A stretch of DNA of 64,000 nucleotides from Epiperipatus broadwayi (GCA_028023455.1 JAQFVV010013402.1:64001-128000); one strand, 5' to 3'. Positions 39,480 through 55,295 are shown, counted from the first letter of the stretch. A program made the numbers and translations. The notes: generated from the letters alone by a model not told the origin.

Positions 39480-40708
39480 AAATATCAGATTTATGTTAGA
39501 TTGAATATTAGGTTTTGGGTTAGAAATTATATTTAAAAGCATTCCATAAATACCTACCTGACTGGTATATATAATGGGCTGATTTTGAACACAAAAAAAA
39601 GTTACTGTTGAGAGAATTGTGTTGCCCTACATTCTATGCTACTTTTAAGTTTTGAGATGATGGTTGAGTAGAAAGCCAGGTACCTTTCCTGACCCTTGTG
39701 GGTTATTTCTGGCTACTATACAATCTTGCTGCTTCTCTGGAATAAAAGAAATGCTCAACATGAGAACTGTGGAGTGCCAAATAGAAGCATGCTGTTACCA
39801 AAAAGAACTTATCTGTATCCCTTAACTGTCATGATTGAGCCAGACATTTAAAATAGGCTCTTAGAATTGTGCAAGATAACTAACTGTTTTAATGCTGCAA
39901 CCTGAAATTAAATCTAACCTAACTAATCTCAAACCCTACTATAAAAATTTATCTATATGAATTATTTAACTTTGTATCTTTCTAATATGTAAAATGTAAT
40001 TTGCTCTCCAATAATTTCTATCAATCTAATATTCTCTCATGTGCTCTAACTTTCCTTAACTTTAGTGCAGTCATTTATTTATATACATTCATTATTTAAT
40101 TGTTTTTATTAATATGACAATCTAAAACAACCTGGTGATCTTAATTTCTAAAGTCCTTATATTTTTAAGTAAACCTCCATGGATTGAGGTTATTAACATA
40201 CCCCCATATCATAATGTCTTATTAATCAATAAGCTTACCAGATTGTTTTTATGAGTGAACACTTTATTTTATGTTTAGAATAAAATTATTATTTGCTTAA
40301 CTCTGAATATACTGAAGTAATTCTACCTGGGATGAATCAATCACTGAGGCTAATTAACACTATGAAATATTTTCAAATATTATTAAAGGGTGACCTAGTA
40401 CTTGTTTTTCTATATAACCATTAATTGTGACTTTATTTTATACACTCTTGAAATATCAACTATTTAAATATACCAGTTATTATAAAATCCATGAAGATAG
40501 GATTGAATCATTTTAAATAGCAGAAAAGGAAGGGGGCAATTTTTAATATTTCTTTAAATAAATGAAATCATCTCTATACATATATTATAGTGGCATAGTG
40601 TATTAATTGTATAAATTATAGCATTGAAACAAGGGTATTTGTTTAAAGTCATAAATACTAATTCATGTTGTAAGGGACATTTTTCTACACTGTTGTGATA
40701 TTGGGCCT
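39480..40708. other. Unassigned DNA
   Basis: 39.6-39.95 kb is less AT-rich but no coding or RNA pattern was recognised. Confidence 0.35.
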
Positions 40709-40807
40709 ACTTTTGTGAATATATATATATATATAAGTGTTTCTAATCTAGGGGTATGTACTTTTGTGAATATATATATATATATAAGTGTTTCTAATCT
40801 AGGGGTT
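40709..40807. repeat. 51-bp tandem duplication
   Basis: acttttgtgaat, (TA)n, aagtgtttctaatctagggg occurs at 40709 and again at 40760, essentially identical. Confidence 0.95.
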
Positions 40808-41519
40808 GTGAAAGTATCGAACAAATAGATTTCTCTTCATGTTCTGTCCCATGGTTAGTTGAGTTTCCTGGAACTTTCTCCATATAAAGATAACCTCTGC
40901 ATGTCAGTGAATCTAGTATATATGGCCCATGCCATGCCATACCATATTTCTCTAAAAAACTGACCTAAAAAGAGGATCTTAGATTTCATTTTCGTCCAGA
41001 AGCACAACCATATTTTATTTCTCCACCATTATGTCAGAACTATGACTTCTTAGATTATTATTAACTTTTTTGTTTCATGAACTAATTTTAATGTTATTAT
41101 ACTAAAATTGTGCTATGCTCAAACTATATGTAAATATCAACTATTACTGGCTTCATTAATTAATAATGTTATATTAGTCTTGTTATACAATCCCACCATT
41201 GTAATTTATTTCTGTATTTTAAAAGTATATGCCTTGTGTGAAAATAACACATTCTTTTTTTCAAATGTTAATTAAAAGAATTGTCAATAAATATTTTGTC
41301 TCATAACCAAATACTTTAAAATGTATTCTTATTTATTTTCATGACCACAATGGCATGAAAATAGTTTTATTATATATATAATGAACCTGAGAATGCTGCC
41401 TGAAATTATGTTAGTCACCATGTTTCAGGTTCTTAGATAAGAGCATCAATAGCAATAATTTGTAATCTTTATAATAAATGAATGGCATATTAATATCATA
41501 CCCACTAAAGATGTATGAT

Positions 41520-41526
<7 letters not shown>

Positions 41527-41590
<64 letters not shown>
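41527..41590. repeat. (TA)n microsatellite
   Basis: Perfect TA array of ~64 bp. Confidence 0.96.
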
Positions 41591-41594
<4 letters not shown>

Positions 41595-41912
41595 CACTCA
41601 ATAAAAGAGCATATTAGTACCATTAGCATGGATACTAAATATGCAATTATCTATCACTTGGTATACTGCCTATTCATGCACATACTAATGTATATAAATA
41701 ATTTATCATGTTATTAAACTATTTTTATTGTCTTAATTTATTTTAGTTGTTCAAATGACCTTTTTTCCACTTCCACACATCCAATCATGTGTATGCCTTT
41801 CTATAAACTTCATGAATGGTGTTCAAACCCCCTGTTACTGAATTAAATACTACCATGATTCCTAATTTATCTAATTCTTATTTTAGTTAAGTCTTAATAT
41901 AAATAATATACA

Positions 41913-42115
41913 AGACTCATTGTCTTCTCTGCTCTGGTTATGAGCAGGACTTAAGAATAAATTCTTATGTGCCATCATGATTATGTTATTCATTAGGTGT
42001 TTGATCTGGGGCTTATGGAATGGGTTCAAATCCAGGTTGGTCCCTGACCTAAATCTAAACTTGACTGGGTTTGAAGTATATTTTTTGAGTTCCATCTCAT
42101 GTTAGATGGATAAAC
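41913..42115 (+). repeat. tRNA-headed SINE-like repeat, copy 1
   Basis: ~203 bp, repeated in inverse orientation at 53152-53353 over its whole length (shared blocks: attatgttattcattaggtg, tttgatctggggctta, ggtccctgacctaaatct, gttagatg.ataaac). It carries a good polymerase III B-box GGTTCAAATCC at 42023-42033. That gives the plus orientation. Confidence 0.8.
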
Positions 42116-42450
42116 ATTATAATCTTAATAGATAGTACTTAAAAAAAATTACTCAAATAAATATAACTCTATAATAAATAAACATTACTATTTGGAAGCT
42201 ATATAAAATATTATCTGCATATTCTCAAGTATTAATACGATCTATTTGCTAAATATATTTAAATGATAATTACTAAATAATATCAATCAATTGATTTAAA
42301 TGTTATTAAAATTATAATTTGATAAGTTAAACTTCTGATGAAAACCAGACTGCTGGTGGAAATATTAAAGCAGTTTTATAGAGAAGTAATTTTGTTTTTA
42401 TTATATGTAATTGCTTAGATAAAAAAAGTGTGAACAGGACACCATTCAAA

Positions 42451-42570
42451 GCTGGAATACTATGACAATATATATATATATTATTCATCCATGACTCTCT
42501 CTCATTCATAGCTGGAATACTATGACAATATATATATATATTATTCATCCATGACTCTCTCTCATTCATT
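42451..42570. repeat. Perfect 60-bp tandem duplication
   Basis: gctggaatactatgacaat, (TA)n, ttattcatccatgactctct and so on at 42451-42510 is repeated exactly at 42511-42570 except for the final base. Confidence 0.97.
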
Positions 42571-43329
42571 TATTGTTTATTGTTGTAATTATCATTTGTT
42601 TGTTCATAATGTGTCACTTCACAGTAATGTTTATTTGAATGCAGTGACAATCGTTTTTGTTCTATAACATTTCTTTTCAATATTTGGTTCTATGGAGACT
42701 TTTATTAATTAATCTTCAAAAGCTCAAATTATTTATCAGCCATGAATAGAAAAAAATTCCTAGCAACTTTTAGCTTTGATGATTATTTATTGTAGAATGT
42801 AAATCAATTTAATTGCCTTGGTGGTTTTATAAATTGAAACATGATCTTAGATATTATAGTCCAAAACAGAGTCAAGTGTACTGTTTTGCTATTTGCAGGG
42901 AATTAAATACTGCAACTAAATTACCTATGTAGAAATATGTTATTTTACCTAATTCATTGTAAGGAAGTAAAACTTAGACAGTCAGTTGATAAATATTAAA
43001 CTGTTTGAAAATTTTCATTTAGGAATGTACCATTAAATGTTAAAAATGTAATAACAAAATTGTAAAAACAATCATGTTCATAATTTTCTAGATGTTCTTT
43101 TACTGAGTCCACTATTATAAAATTACACATAAATTGAATTGAATAAGTATAAAAATGAACAATGTAAGACATCTAAAAATATCTTTCACAGTAAATTTGA
43201 GCATTGGTGTCAGAACGGATATAGATTGCATTTATGATATAAAAAGTAATCAAACTCATTTTAAAGAGGGGCAATGTCAATTATTTCCAGTGAGAAAACA
43301 GAATAATGCATTGGAGAGATACAGTTTGA
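42571..43329. other. AT-rich DNA without recognised genes
   Basis: A 61-codon frame at 43155-43340 has no recognised domain; it lies just upstream of a LINE fragment and could be part of it. Confidence 0.3.
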
Positions 43330-43930
43330 AATGGTATTGAAGTATCTCAGAAAAAAGGGTTTCTGCTAAAGTTACACTCTGGCAAGCACATCAACTGATC
43401 AACCCTCAGGTCACCATTATTTGACCGAAAGTTGGCTTATCTAGTCACACATTTATTGTTCTTTTTAAATTTTGGGCATTAGAGCCAAAGTTTTTGGATT
43501 ACCTAGTCAAACTCAATCTTCTGGCCATGTCTACAAACTGGTTCATGACCCGTAGGAGACAAATCAGTGAGATTGATCCATTACACTCTAATTGTTGCAG
43601 ACAATTTGAAACATTTGTTCACATCATGTACTCCTGCATCAGACTTGGAAATGTTAATCTTTCAGAACTCTAAAGTGGACTTCTGCAGGATTATATCAAT
43701 TAAAGACTGACTGCACTCTAGAGACATACCATCCAACAGACTGTTGATTTTCCTGACATACTCAGTATGGTTGGCCAGATGTAAGAGACAATTCACTTGC
43801 TCACTTCCAGTTGTTGACTCTTACTTCCTACAAACCCTTAAAAAATTTAAAGACAGAATCTTATCTACAAAATTTTTATATGAGGTAACTTTGAAACTAT
43901 TTCAGTTTCCTAGATAAGGTCTCTGGTGAC
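43330..43930 (+). pseudogene. LINE 3'-end fragment (ORF2 C-terminal zinc knuckle)
   Basis: The plus strand around 43530-43640 reads NWFMTRRRQISEIDPLHSNCC followed by RQFETFVHIMYSC: a C-x-x-...-ET-x2-H-x4-C knuckle in the setting usual for LINE C-termini (family: C..C...ET..H....C). The following reading FLQTLKKFKDRILSTKFLYE is Lys-rich like the end of such proteins. The segment is less AT-rich than its flanks. No RT upstream, so it is 5'-truncated. Possibly the same broad clade as the 11.5-15 kb LINE. Confidence 0.6.
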
Positions 43931-45824
43931 CAAATTAACTTGTATTTATTTATTAAGTTTTGTCTTATTTATCATTATGTTATCAGTTAATTATTAATTA
44001 TGCCTATAGTTCAAATGTAATATTCATTCTTATCCAAAAATTTTTTGTAAACATATATTAATTATTTTAATAAAATTATTTTACATTAATAATAAAAGGC
44101 AACATCATAAAATATCAAAAATGGGTGTGGTATTTATGTCTTTTTCTTTGTGGTTCAAAGAAATGTATGTATAATCAATTTTGTTCTCTCTGCTTTCTTT
44201 TCTTTTTCTTTTTATTCCTATGATAATTTACTGAAGTTTAATTTCTCCCACACTCTGACTCATTCTTCTTTGTATTAACTAAACAATACTTATTTTTCCT
44301 TTTTATGATTTTTACAGTAATTAATGAAACAAAACCATATGACCAATAATTAAACAAATTCTAATAGACTTTCCATGGTTTTTTCCCCCCATTTATCATC
44401 TTGTTTGATAAATGTAAACATTTTGTTGTTTTTTACTTTCAGATTCTAATGATAAATAAACTTAATTATTTGTTTTCAAAAGCATTTTTAATTAAAGCAA
44501 ACTTTAAAAAGAAAATGTTTAAACAAATTATTTTTAAGTAATTATTTTTAAGCTTTTTGAATTAAAAACACAATATAAATACAAATTTATTTATTAAAAA
44601 AAAAATATTTAAGAGAAGGATTTTAACAAGTAACTTTTACGATTTGCCTATTAAAAATAAATAAATATATATATATATAAATTCAACTGATGTTGGAAAA
44701 TTTACTTTTTCACACGTATTCTAACAAATACACATAAATATTTTAATGTTATTGTGTATATCCATTTGCTTTTTGAATGACGATTGATACTAAGTTTAAA
44801 AATGTCTACTTGCAACTATTTCTAGACTTTTTTTTTTAATTTTAAAAGTGCTACCTTTTACTTTTTTCTCTTTTTTTTCATGAAAATCACACTAATATCC
44901 ACAAATCATTCATTATGCAATCATAAGTGGACAAAATATAACCTACTTATTATGCAAAATACTCATTCTTTTTTTTTACCTGTATCGTTTCTGCTTTTCT
45001 CATATAATTTTCTACATATTAATTATTGGAACATTCTAATAGTATCTCATTAATTTAATATGCAACTAAAATTGTATGGATTCTACATTATTTAGGTTTT
45101 GAATATAAGTCTGTATTATATTTTCTATTGTTAGCTCTAATGCTTAAATAGCCTATTATACTCCCATAACTTGCCTTAAATATTTCATAGGATAAATCTT
45201 TGTTGTGGTAGCATATTTTTTGCAATCTATTTATCTTTGTCCAGATTAGATTACTTGTTCTACTCTTTGTCCCCATTATGCATGATAACAAATTTACTCT
45301 CTATTTTTAGTTATACCAAATTTCAATAATGTCTGTTTTTTTTTTTTTGTTTATAAGACATTTGTCAACTCCAATATTCACCACTTGTTTTTCACCAGGG
45401 CAAATATTAAATTGCTGTCAGCATTCTTGATGTGATAATTTAATTATTTCTTTACTTGTGACCTTTTTAGTTAATTTACAAAATTATTTGTAATATATAC
45501 ATTAACATTTGTGTCAATATTATATCTATTCTGGCCTTTTTAGTATTATGTTTTGCATATTTAATGGCATTATAGTACAGCATTCACATTCATATTTTAT
45601 TGATTTGTAGTATGAACATCAATTATAGTCAACAGATATGGCTTAAAATTTAAGAGTGATTATTTAAAAAACACGATCTTAAATATTTACAGTAAAAATT
45701 TAATTTTAAAATATGGTCATATTTAGTCAAAATAAAAGTCATAGATCAATTCATAGATCACATGACCCTATCTCTTAAGCTTGTAAGTTATAAACAGTGA
45801 GGATTGTCAATTCCTCTACAAGCT
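43931..45824. other. AT-rich DNA without recognised genes
   Basis: A 67-codon minus-strand frame at 45291-45088 has no recognisable family. Confidence 0.35.
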
Positions 45825-45955
45825 TTATGATAAATGCTTAGCCAGAGCCAGCACTTAAAATATCTCTGAACCTACCCTGACACCTCTCTGAGAAGTGCCA
45901 AAGCACGAAACCATGGTCAGGGGTTTGGGGAGGGGTTCCTGACAGAGATATTTTT
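45825..45955 (+). repeat. Diverged relative of the hammerhead repeat
   Basis: caagctttatgataaatgctta and the following segment resemble the pre-ribozyme part of the 418-bp unit (gataaatgcttggcttgag, then a run of ~25 bases, then the ribozyme). It shares layout rather than close identity. No tandem partner is present. Confidence 0.55.
45867..45945 (+). ncRNA. Hammerhead-like ribozyme of a second repeat subtype
   Basis: Outer stem I GAACC (45868-45872) / GGTTC (45934-45938); inner stem ACCTCT (45882-45887) / AGGGGT; box CTGAGA (45888-45893, one base short of CUGAnGA); A; stem II GTGC (45895-45898), loop CAAA, GCAC (45903-45906); GAAA (45907-45910); stem III-forming self-complementary ACCATGGT; cleavage triplet GTC (45916-45918). 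Stem sequences differ from the 418-bp array, yet pairing is kept, which supports a real RNA fold. The deleted n base would impair cleavage. Confidence 0.65.
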
Positions 45956-46599
45956 ATGGTCATATTTCTTTTGTTATGTAATTTCTATTTACAATTGAGA
46001 TTCAGAGAAATAAAGGTTAAGCTTCATGTTTGATAAGATATGACACAAGTAAATTTTTCACATTGTTTTATAAATTCAAGTTTTTCAGCTTGATATAAAT
46101 TATCACCTAAATCAGATAAATATTTTATTGAATTTTCAGAATAGACTAATGGTTATGATATAATGATTTCCAGATGGTGTGCTAGTGTTAAGATTTTGTT
46201 TAAGACCATAGATTGACTTGCTATACCATGCTGAAATGGTTTATAACCAAAATATTTGATAGCAACCTAGCAATTAAAATGTTCTAAACCTTTTTTAATG
46301 TACATTCATTTTGAATTGAGTTTCAAGTTGAAGAAATATCTTTATAATGTGAATTACAGCCATCATATCTCATAAAATTATTGCAATAAGCATGCTCCAT
46401 CTGTAAATAATACAGCTGCATATTAATACAGCTTAAACACAGTTTGAGAGTTTGATGTAATGTTTTATCCAATAATTGCTGTGATCTGTAATTACTGGTT
46501 CCATCAATCATTCAAACAAGTAGCTTCATGAAAACATACTCATATAGTTCATTTTTAATAAACTGTGACAATTTTTATAAATTATTTAAATCTATCCAA
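45956..46599. other. AT-rich DNA without recognised genes
   Basis: Nothing recognised. Confidence 0.4.
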
Positions 46600-47190
46600 A
46601 AGGTTGTTACTTGAGCTGGAGGGTAGTACTATCGCTTATTTAATCAGAATTTTGCTGATAATTGGAAACAACCAAGAATAAGTAAGTTAAAAAGAAGAAA
46701 AAAAGAAAATCAATTATTCTCTGATTTGTGCAAAACAATCCTTAAAAAGTGAAAATGAAGATAGTAAAACTGAACATGGTAAGGAATTACTAGCTGATTG
46801 TAACAAAGAATCCAATGTTGAACAAAATGTAAATTAATATCAAAATTTAATGGTGTTAAAGAGGATTATTCAGATTGCAATTATAATGAAAACACAATTA
46901 GAAAAATAAATAACAATAAATAGTGGCACATCCAAAGCAGAGTTATAAAATAGTTTGCCATTTATGATCTAAACTGAAAATTTTCACAAGTGTTCTGAGT
47001 CATCACAAGACTGTAAAGAAGAAAAAAAATTTATTAAATCAGAAAAAAAAAAAAGAAAAAAAATGAAGATGGTGAATGAAGTGATTCAGATTCTGATGTT
47101 AGTTCTACATCAGCTCAAAAGGTCCTGGTTAAATCAGTGTCAAGTACATACTTGGATGTCATTGATCAATCTTGTAGAGGATAATTTAGA
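46600..47190 (+). pseudogene. Possible processed-pseudogene remnant, Lys- and Asp/Ser-rich
   Basis: Broken plus-strand readings give AKQSLKSENEDSKTEHGKEL (46731-46790) and KKKKRKKNEDGE, stop, SDSDSDVSSTSAQKVLVKSV (47040-47130). Such charged low-complexity stretches are common in nuclear proteins. No domain was recognised; the alternative is chance translation of A-rich DNA. Confidence 0.2.
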
Positions 47191-49107
<1,917 letters not shown>

Positions 49108-49504
49108 TTTAATTTACTTGTGGTTCATTTCAATTAATTTTACATTAAAGTTAGTGTTTATATCTAAATATTGTGCTGCTATCTGATGACTCAAGGTCAC
49201 GCACACACACATCATTTCTTTTTGAAACTCATGCATATGTGTAATTAAACTAAATGTTAGGTTAAATGTTAGAAATAGTCGATGCTCATGTTCTACTCCT
49301 GTAGCTGCCGGCCGGAGTTGGAAAAAATTAATTGCTTGCCTCAAAAATGTTGTTAATTGGTTGTTAGATTTTGATGGATGGTAAACAGGTTAGAATCCAT
49401 AAATATTCTTGATCTTTGATCTCGTGTATGGTTGGATTCCATGTACTTTTACTCAGACTATAAATCATGTTGAATTAACATACAATTTCGAACAGTACAG
49501 TATA

Positions 49505-50614
<1,110 letters not shown>

Positions 50615-50629
50615 AAATTTATGTAAATT

Positions 50630-52020
50630 AGAGTGTCCATGTTTCGGAGATGGGATTGAATTGTTAGCTATAGACAAGGTCTTTCTAATTTTATTATTTG
50701 GATCAAAATAGTGTATTACTGCTGAAGAAGGATTAAATGGATGTTCTGTTGTCTTCTGATCTTTTAAGAAGATGCCACTATATTCTGACTGGTCAGATGA
50801 TTTTTTATATAAATATTAACTTATGAAAGGTATATATTTATGGATGCTCAAGATTCTCCATACTATATCAATTGACAATTATTTTGGGGCACTTAATATT
50901 ATAGAAGGTGCTGGTGTAATGTTGGGATTGAGTCTTTTGCTATTATTGATTAATCTTTTGTTTGAGGATGGAATGCAGAAACTATGATGAAATATATTGA
51001 AAGATTTGTTAAATGTATTTGTTAGTGTTGGGATATAAGGCGGAATTCGCTTATCATCATTTGGGAGCTTAAATTTAGTTTGCAGTAGAATTATCTGCCT
51101 TTTCTAGTTAAATGGCTGTATGTTAAATCTTTAAAATATAGCCTGTTTGAGCTATTGGTACGCTCTCTATGTGCATTTTTGTAACTACAAGTTCATTAAA
51201 AGTAATGTCACATTATATATGACTTGCTTTTTTAATTATTAAAATATAGTTGTATATTCACTTTGCAGGAGGGCTAATGTTTGCATAGTAAATGATTTTA
51301 ACATAGAAAAGTGGAGAGAGCCAATAATTTGTGAGAACAAAAAGAAATTAATTTGGTGTGTGTGAATCTGTGAACTTCACAATATTTGATACACCTCAAG
51401 TATTCTAGATGGCTGGGGTATGTCTAAATATTTCAGATTTTGAAACAAGTCTTCCCATTCAATGTTTACAAGTAAGGCTGAATATATCAGGATGTTTGCT
51501 TGATGTTGTGGATTAAGGATTGTGGTTCTCCTGCAAATATATCAACTATATAGTATGTTTAGATGAAGTTAGGAATATGATGTATGGTAGAAGAATTAGA
51601 TCTTTGAATTGATTTAAATAAAGACTAGATGTATTGCACTGATAAGTACACCCATAGGCTACCCATCAGTAATACTGTAAGATTGGCTGTTAAATGTGTC
51701 AATACTATTATTATCAAGCCAGGAGACAAATGCTAGATTAAATTCAGGGTGTGTCATATAATAATTGTATTTGGAGATCTCATCTCTGATAATGCTAATT
51801 GAGAGTTTTTTTTTCACTTGAGCCATAAAGTTTGATGATGTCCAAGGAAGTTATTTTATATGTAGATTTATGTTTGTCATTTTTTATATTGTTATAAGGT
51901 CAAATGCAGACCTGGTGGTATACATATCATAACCAGCTGTTTAGTCAACCATTGTTTGCTTATTTGGCTGTGTTAAAATAATATATGCCCCCAAAGTCTA
52001 GCATGAATCTGAGTTGTGTG
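50630..52020 (-). pseudogene. Penelope-like element relic, third lineage
   Basis: On the minus strand, 51735-51645 reads FVSWLDNNSIDTFNSQSYSI followed by TDG, stop, PMGV. This aligns with VLYFIDKNIYAIFNENYYKM, DYGWPMGLPV of the 56-58 kb copies: PLE RT motif B (F..N.Y.....G.PMG). At 51551-51528 YIVDIFAG corresponds to the catalytic YVDDIF with one D missing. Around 51060-50940, RIPPYIPTLTNTFNKSF, HHSFCIPSSNKRLINNSKR matches the post-RT segment (K...Y......FYTTPNLNRLINNSK). No GIY-YIG core was readable after it. Many stops; part of 52020-52520 (a coiled-coil-like reading near 52300) may belong to it. Confidence 0.65.
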
Positions 52021-52739
52021 TTAGATTTGTGTACCTTCTTGGCAGATATTCTAAGGAAGATAACCAAGGCTGGATATATTTTCTAGCACTTACTCTTAGT
52101 GAATACCTTCTAGCAGTATTTTCATAATAATTTTCTGTCAAACTTATCTTTATTCCACTATGTGTTGTAGACTAGAATTTGGATAAATTTTACATTATTT
52201 ACTTGGAGCTGTATTTTGTTGTGGATTCAGTTTTATTTATGAGGATAAATATGTTGGCTATATCTTCCTTCAAGGAGATGATGGCATTTTCTAAAAGTAA
52301 CTGATTGTTAACTTCAATTAGAGTTTGTAGCTATGAATGATTTATGATGGATGCCTTTTGTCTTTATTGGGGTTGTCTCTAACTTTCATCTCTACATGGG
52401 CAATTAATTTCATTATTGATTCACTTTTAGTGAGCAATCACATATCATGGTCTCTATTATAGCATGGTCTTGAGAGTAGGAAGAGGAGTTATTATGAGAA
52501 CACAATGCATTTTCAAAAGCACTCAGCCATTGTATCAAAACTTTTATGTATTTCATCACACTCAACACATTATATTCCTAAACAATTCATGATTATAACC
52601 GAATTCAATATAATCGGAAGAAAATTTATTTCTTTGAATATTATCATGACTTCCAAATTGTCAGTTTTAATAGTTGATTACCTAGTTATAGCTTCCTGAA
52701 CTTTGTTCATCATCATAATCATCATCATCATCAACAACC
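52021..52739. other. Unassigned DNA, possibly 5' continuation of the PLE relic
   Basis: Minus-strand reading ENAIISLKEDIANIFILINK near 52300 is coiled-coil-like. A (TCA)n-like stretch lies at 52708-52735. No firm assignment. Confidence 0.3.
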
Positions 52740-53150
52740 ATTATCAATACTTATAGGATGAAGGTATCTCCAAGTTCAATCCATCTTCTCCAATCTTTAG
52801 ACTCTATCCTTCACATCACCCATGAAAACTTTTTTTATTTTATCCATCCATCTTACATGTGGTCTCTTTTTGAATCTTTTATAATCTTTTGGAATCCAGT
52901 TGAAGGTTTTAATTGTCAATCTACTATTATCTCTTCTAGCAATATTTGCAGCCTAACTTCACTTCAATCTTTTATTTTTTTCAATAAAGTTATTAACACA
53001 TGTTTTTCTCTTACCCATATATTGGGTTTTCCAGCCCCAATTGTCACCCCCAACATGCATCTCTCCATATTTCTTTGAGTGGTCTGAAATCTCTGTATTG
53101 CTCTTCTATTAAGTATCCAAGTCTTAGATCAATATTGTGCCAGTCAAAAC
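52740..53150 (-). pseudogene. RTE-like LINE 3' end relic
   Basis: The minus strand reads AIQRFQTTQRNMERCMLGVT near 53110-53040, then LITLLKKIKD and GFQKIIKDSKRDHM, DGWI..K near 52890-52830, then DWRRWIELGDT at the end. This is the typical C-terminal series of RTE-group elements and their relatives (A...MER.MLG.T......I...T...D.I.......W.P...KR..GRP..RW.D........W). Stops and shifts are frequent. It directly adjoins the SINE copy at 53152. Confidence 0.6.
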
Positions 53151-53151
53151 C

Positions 53152-53353
53152 GGTTTATTCATCTAACATGAGCTGGAACTCACAAAATGTACTTCATACC
53201 CAGTCAAGCCCAAGATTTAGGTCAGGGACCAGCCTGAATTCGAACTCACTCTCTAAGCCCCAGATCAAACACCTAATGAATAACATAATAGTGATGGATC
53301 ATGAGAATTAATCTTAATCCGGCCGACGAGAAGAGTGGAGAAAACAATGAGAC
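53152..53353 (-). repeat. tRNA-headed SINE-like repeat, copy 2
   Basis: Inverse orientation of 41913-42115 over ~200 bp. The B-box GTTCGAATTC on the minus strand (53236-53245) is closer to the polymerase III consensus than in copy 1. Confidence 0.8.
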
Positions 53354-53983
53354 ATCATTTGACTATGACTCAACTAACATATATATCAACTAGGCTGTAC
53401 ATTTGGAAGTGGAGAAAAAGAAGGAATTTGAACTCCTCCAATAAGTTAGACAATAAAATATATTTTAATATACTGACAAATTATTATACATTTATAAGTT
53501 AATTATGGACATTAGTGTGTGCGTGAATGAGCAAGCGGTTACATAGTGTCATTCATGCTATTAGTTCTCATATGCTCTTTCTAAGCAAAATAATATATTA
53601 CAAATAAACACACATCTTTGGTGGGTCCAATATTAAGATGCCAATCAGTTAATAAAAGGAATTACATAATATTGCTATTAACGCTTTTGATTACGGTTCT
53701 GAAACATGGTCACTAGCATTATTTCAGGGAGCGTTCTGGGATTCATCATACATATGATATAAATTATTTTCAAGCCATTAAGGTTGTGAAAATAAATAAA
53801 ATACATTTGAAAACATTTGATTATATTTGAATCTATGACAAAATATTTAATGAAAATCATTTAACAATAGTAAGATGAACACTTTATTTTTCCCAAGGCA
53901 CATAGATACTCTTAAATAGATATATAAATTATGAAGGTAGGATTCTCTATGATTGAAATAAACTTAATTAATAAAATAGAAGT
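53354..53983. other. AT-rich DNA without recognised genes
   Basis: Nothing recognised; 53.42 kb has another short B-box-like string (aatttgaactcc). Confidence 0.35.
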
Positions 53984-54031
53984 AATTGGCATATATATAT
54001 ATATATATATATATATGCCAATTAAGCTTTG

Positions 54032-54065
<34 letters not shown>

Positions 54066-54078
54066 GCAAAGCTTAATT
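53984..54078. repeat. Two adjoining palindromes with (TA)n loops
   Basis: First: aattggc-(AT)n-gccaatt at 53984-54023. Second: aattaagctttgctta-(TA)n-taagcaaagcttaatt at 54020-54078. They share the aatt at 54020-54023, so either could extrude as a cruciform. Confidence 0.92.
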
Positions 54079-55257
54079 TTAATATTAGAGCATTAAAACT
54101 GGGCCATGAAGCAAAAGAAATAATAATAATAAGAAGTTTGCGGTGCTGACATAATAGCCTAAAATAACTAAGAGAATAAGGTCGTGCTTCTGGATGAAAA
54201 ACAAAATCCCACACCCCCTTCTTGGGTAATGCTTAGAGAAAAGTGGATAGGCATGGTGTGGCCCAGACTTTTTCTGGTATAACCGACATGAGAGGCCTTT
54301 TATCTACGAAGTGTATATGCATAGCATGTGCAAAACTTACTGGATCACAACCAGAGGCATTTTTATATGAAGACTTGAGAAGAAATCTATGGGTTTGAAC
54401 TCTCATAACCCCCAGATTAAGAAGCATGTATATATAGAACGAAGATAGGCAAAATGACAGAAACGCAGTACGAATGAATGTCACTAACAACATTGAATAC
54501 ATTTTACAGCTTTAAAATAAATGACCCTTGTTTGAATACTATAATATGCCATGCAATTATAATATATATAGAGAAATTTAGATTTCATTTACTAAAATAT
54601 ACTTGAAGATTTTATATAGCAAAAGAAACATTAAGATTTAGATTTCAAATTAATAAAATATAAGTTAAGATTTGATTAAGTAAAAGAGACATTAAGATTC
54701 ACCCCCTTCCCTTTCCCACTATTTAAAACAATTCAATTCCACCTTCGTGGATTTTACAATAACCAAAATATTTAAATACAAGATTTGAAATTTTAAGAGT
54801 ATGAAAAATGAAGTAAGATTAGCAGTTATATAGAAAACAAATTATAAGTCACTCTTTCAGAGTTTAATAAATAATTATAAAATAAATGTTTCAGAGCATT
54901 AATTGCTTGAGTTCTGGAATTTCAGGGTTAAGCAAATATATATTTTTATATTAAAACATAGATAAAATGTTGGCATGTAATACAATCTGGCGAGTATATT
55001 AATTAATAATGCATTGTTTTAAATGGACGTTTATAACTTGCTTCGTGAAGGTTTACTTAAAAAAATAGAAAGGATTTTTAGAAAATTCAATTCATCAGAT
55101 TGTTTTAGATTGACATATTAATAAGCAAACAGATATATAAATCAAATAATAAAATAAATATATATATAAATAAATGACTGCACCAAAATTAAAAAGAAGT
55201 TAAAAGCATATGAGATAGGATTAGATATAAAGAAATCATTTGAGAGCAAAATTACAT
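54079..55257. other. Unassigned DNA
   Basis: 54.18-54.5 kb is less AT-rich and carries a B-box-like string (gggtttgaactctc near 54390), perhaps an old SINE; an 89-codon minus frame there has no recognised domain. Confidence 0.3.
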
Positions 55258-55295
55258 TCACACACACACACACACACACACACCCCCCTTTTATT

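Noticed and set aside
46600-47190. Real nuclear protein exon
   Set aside because: Readings are broken by stops and A-runs; kept only as a very weak pseudogene call.
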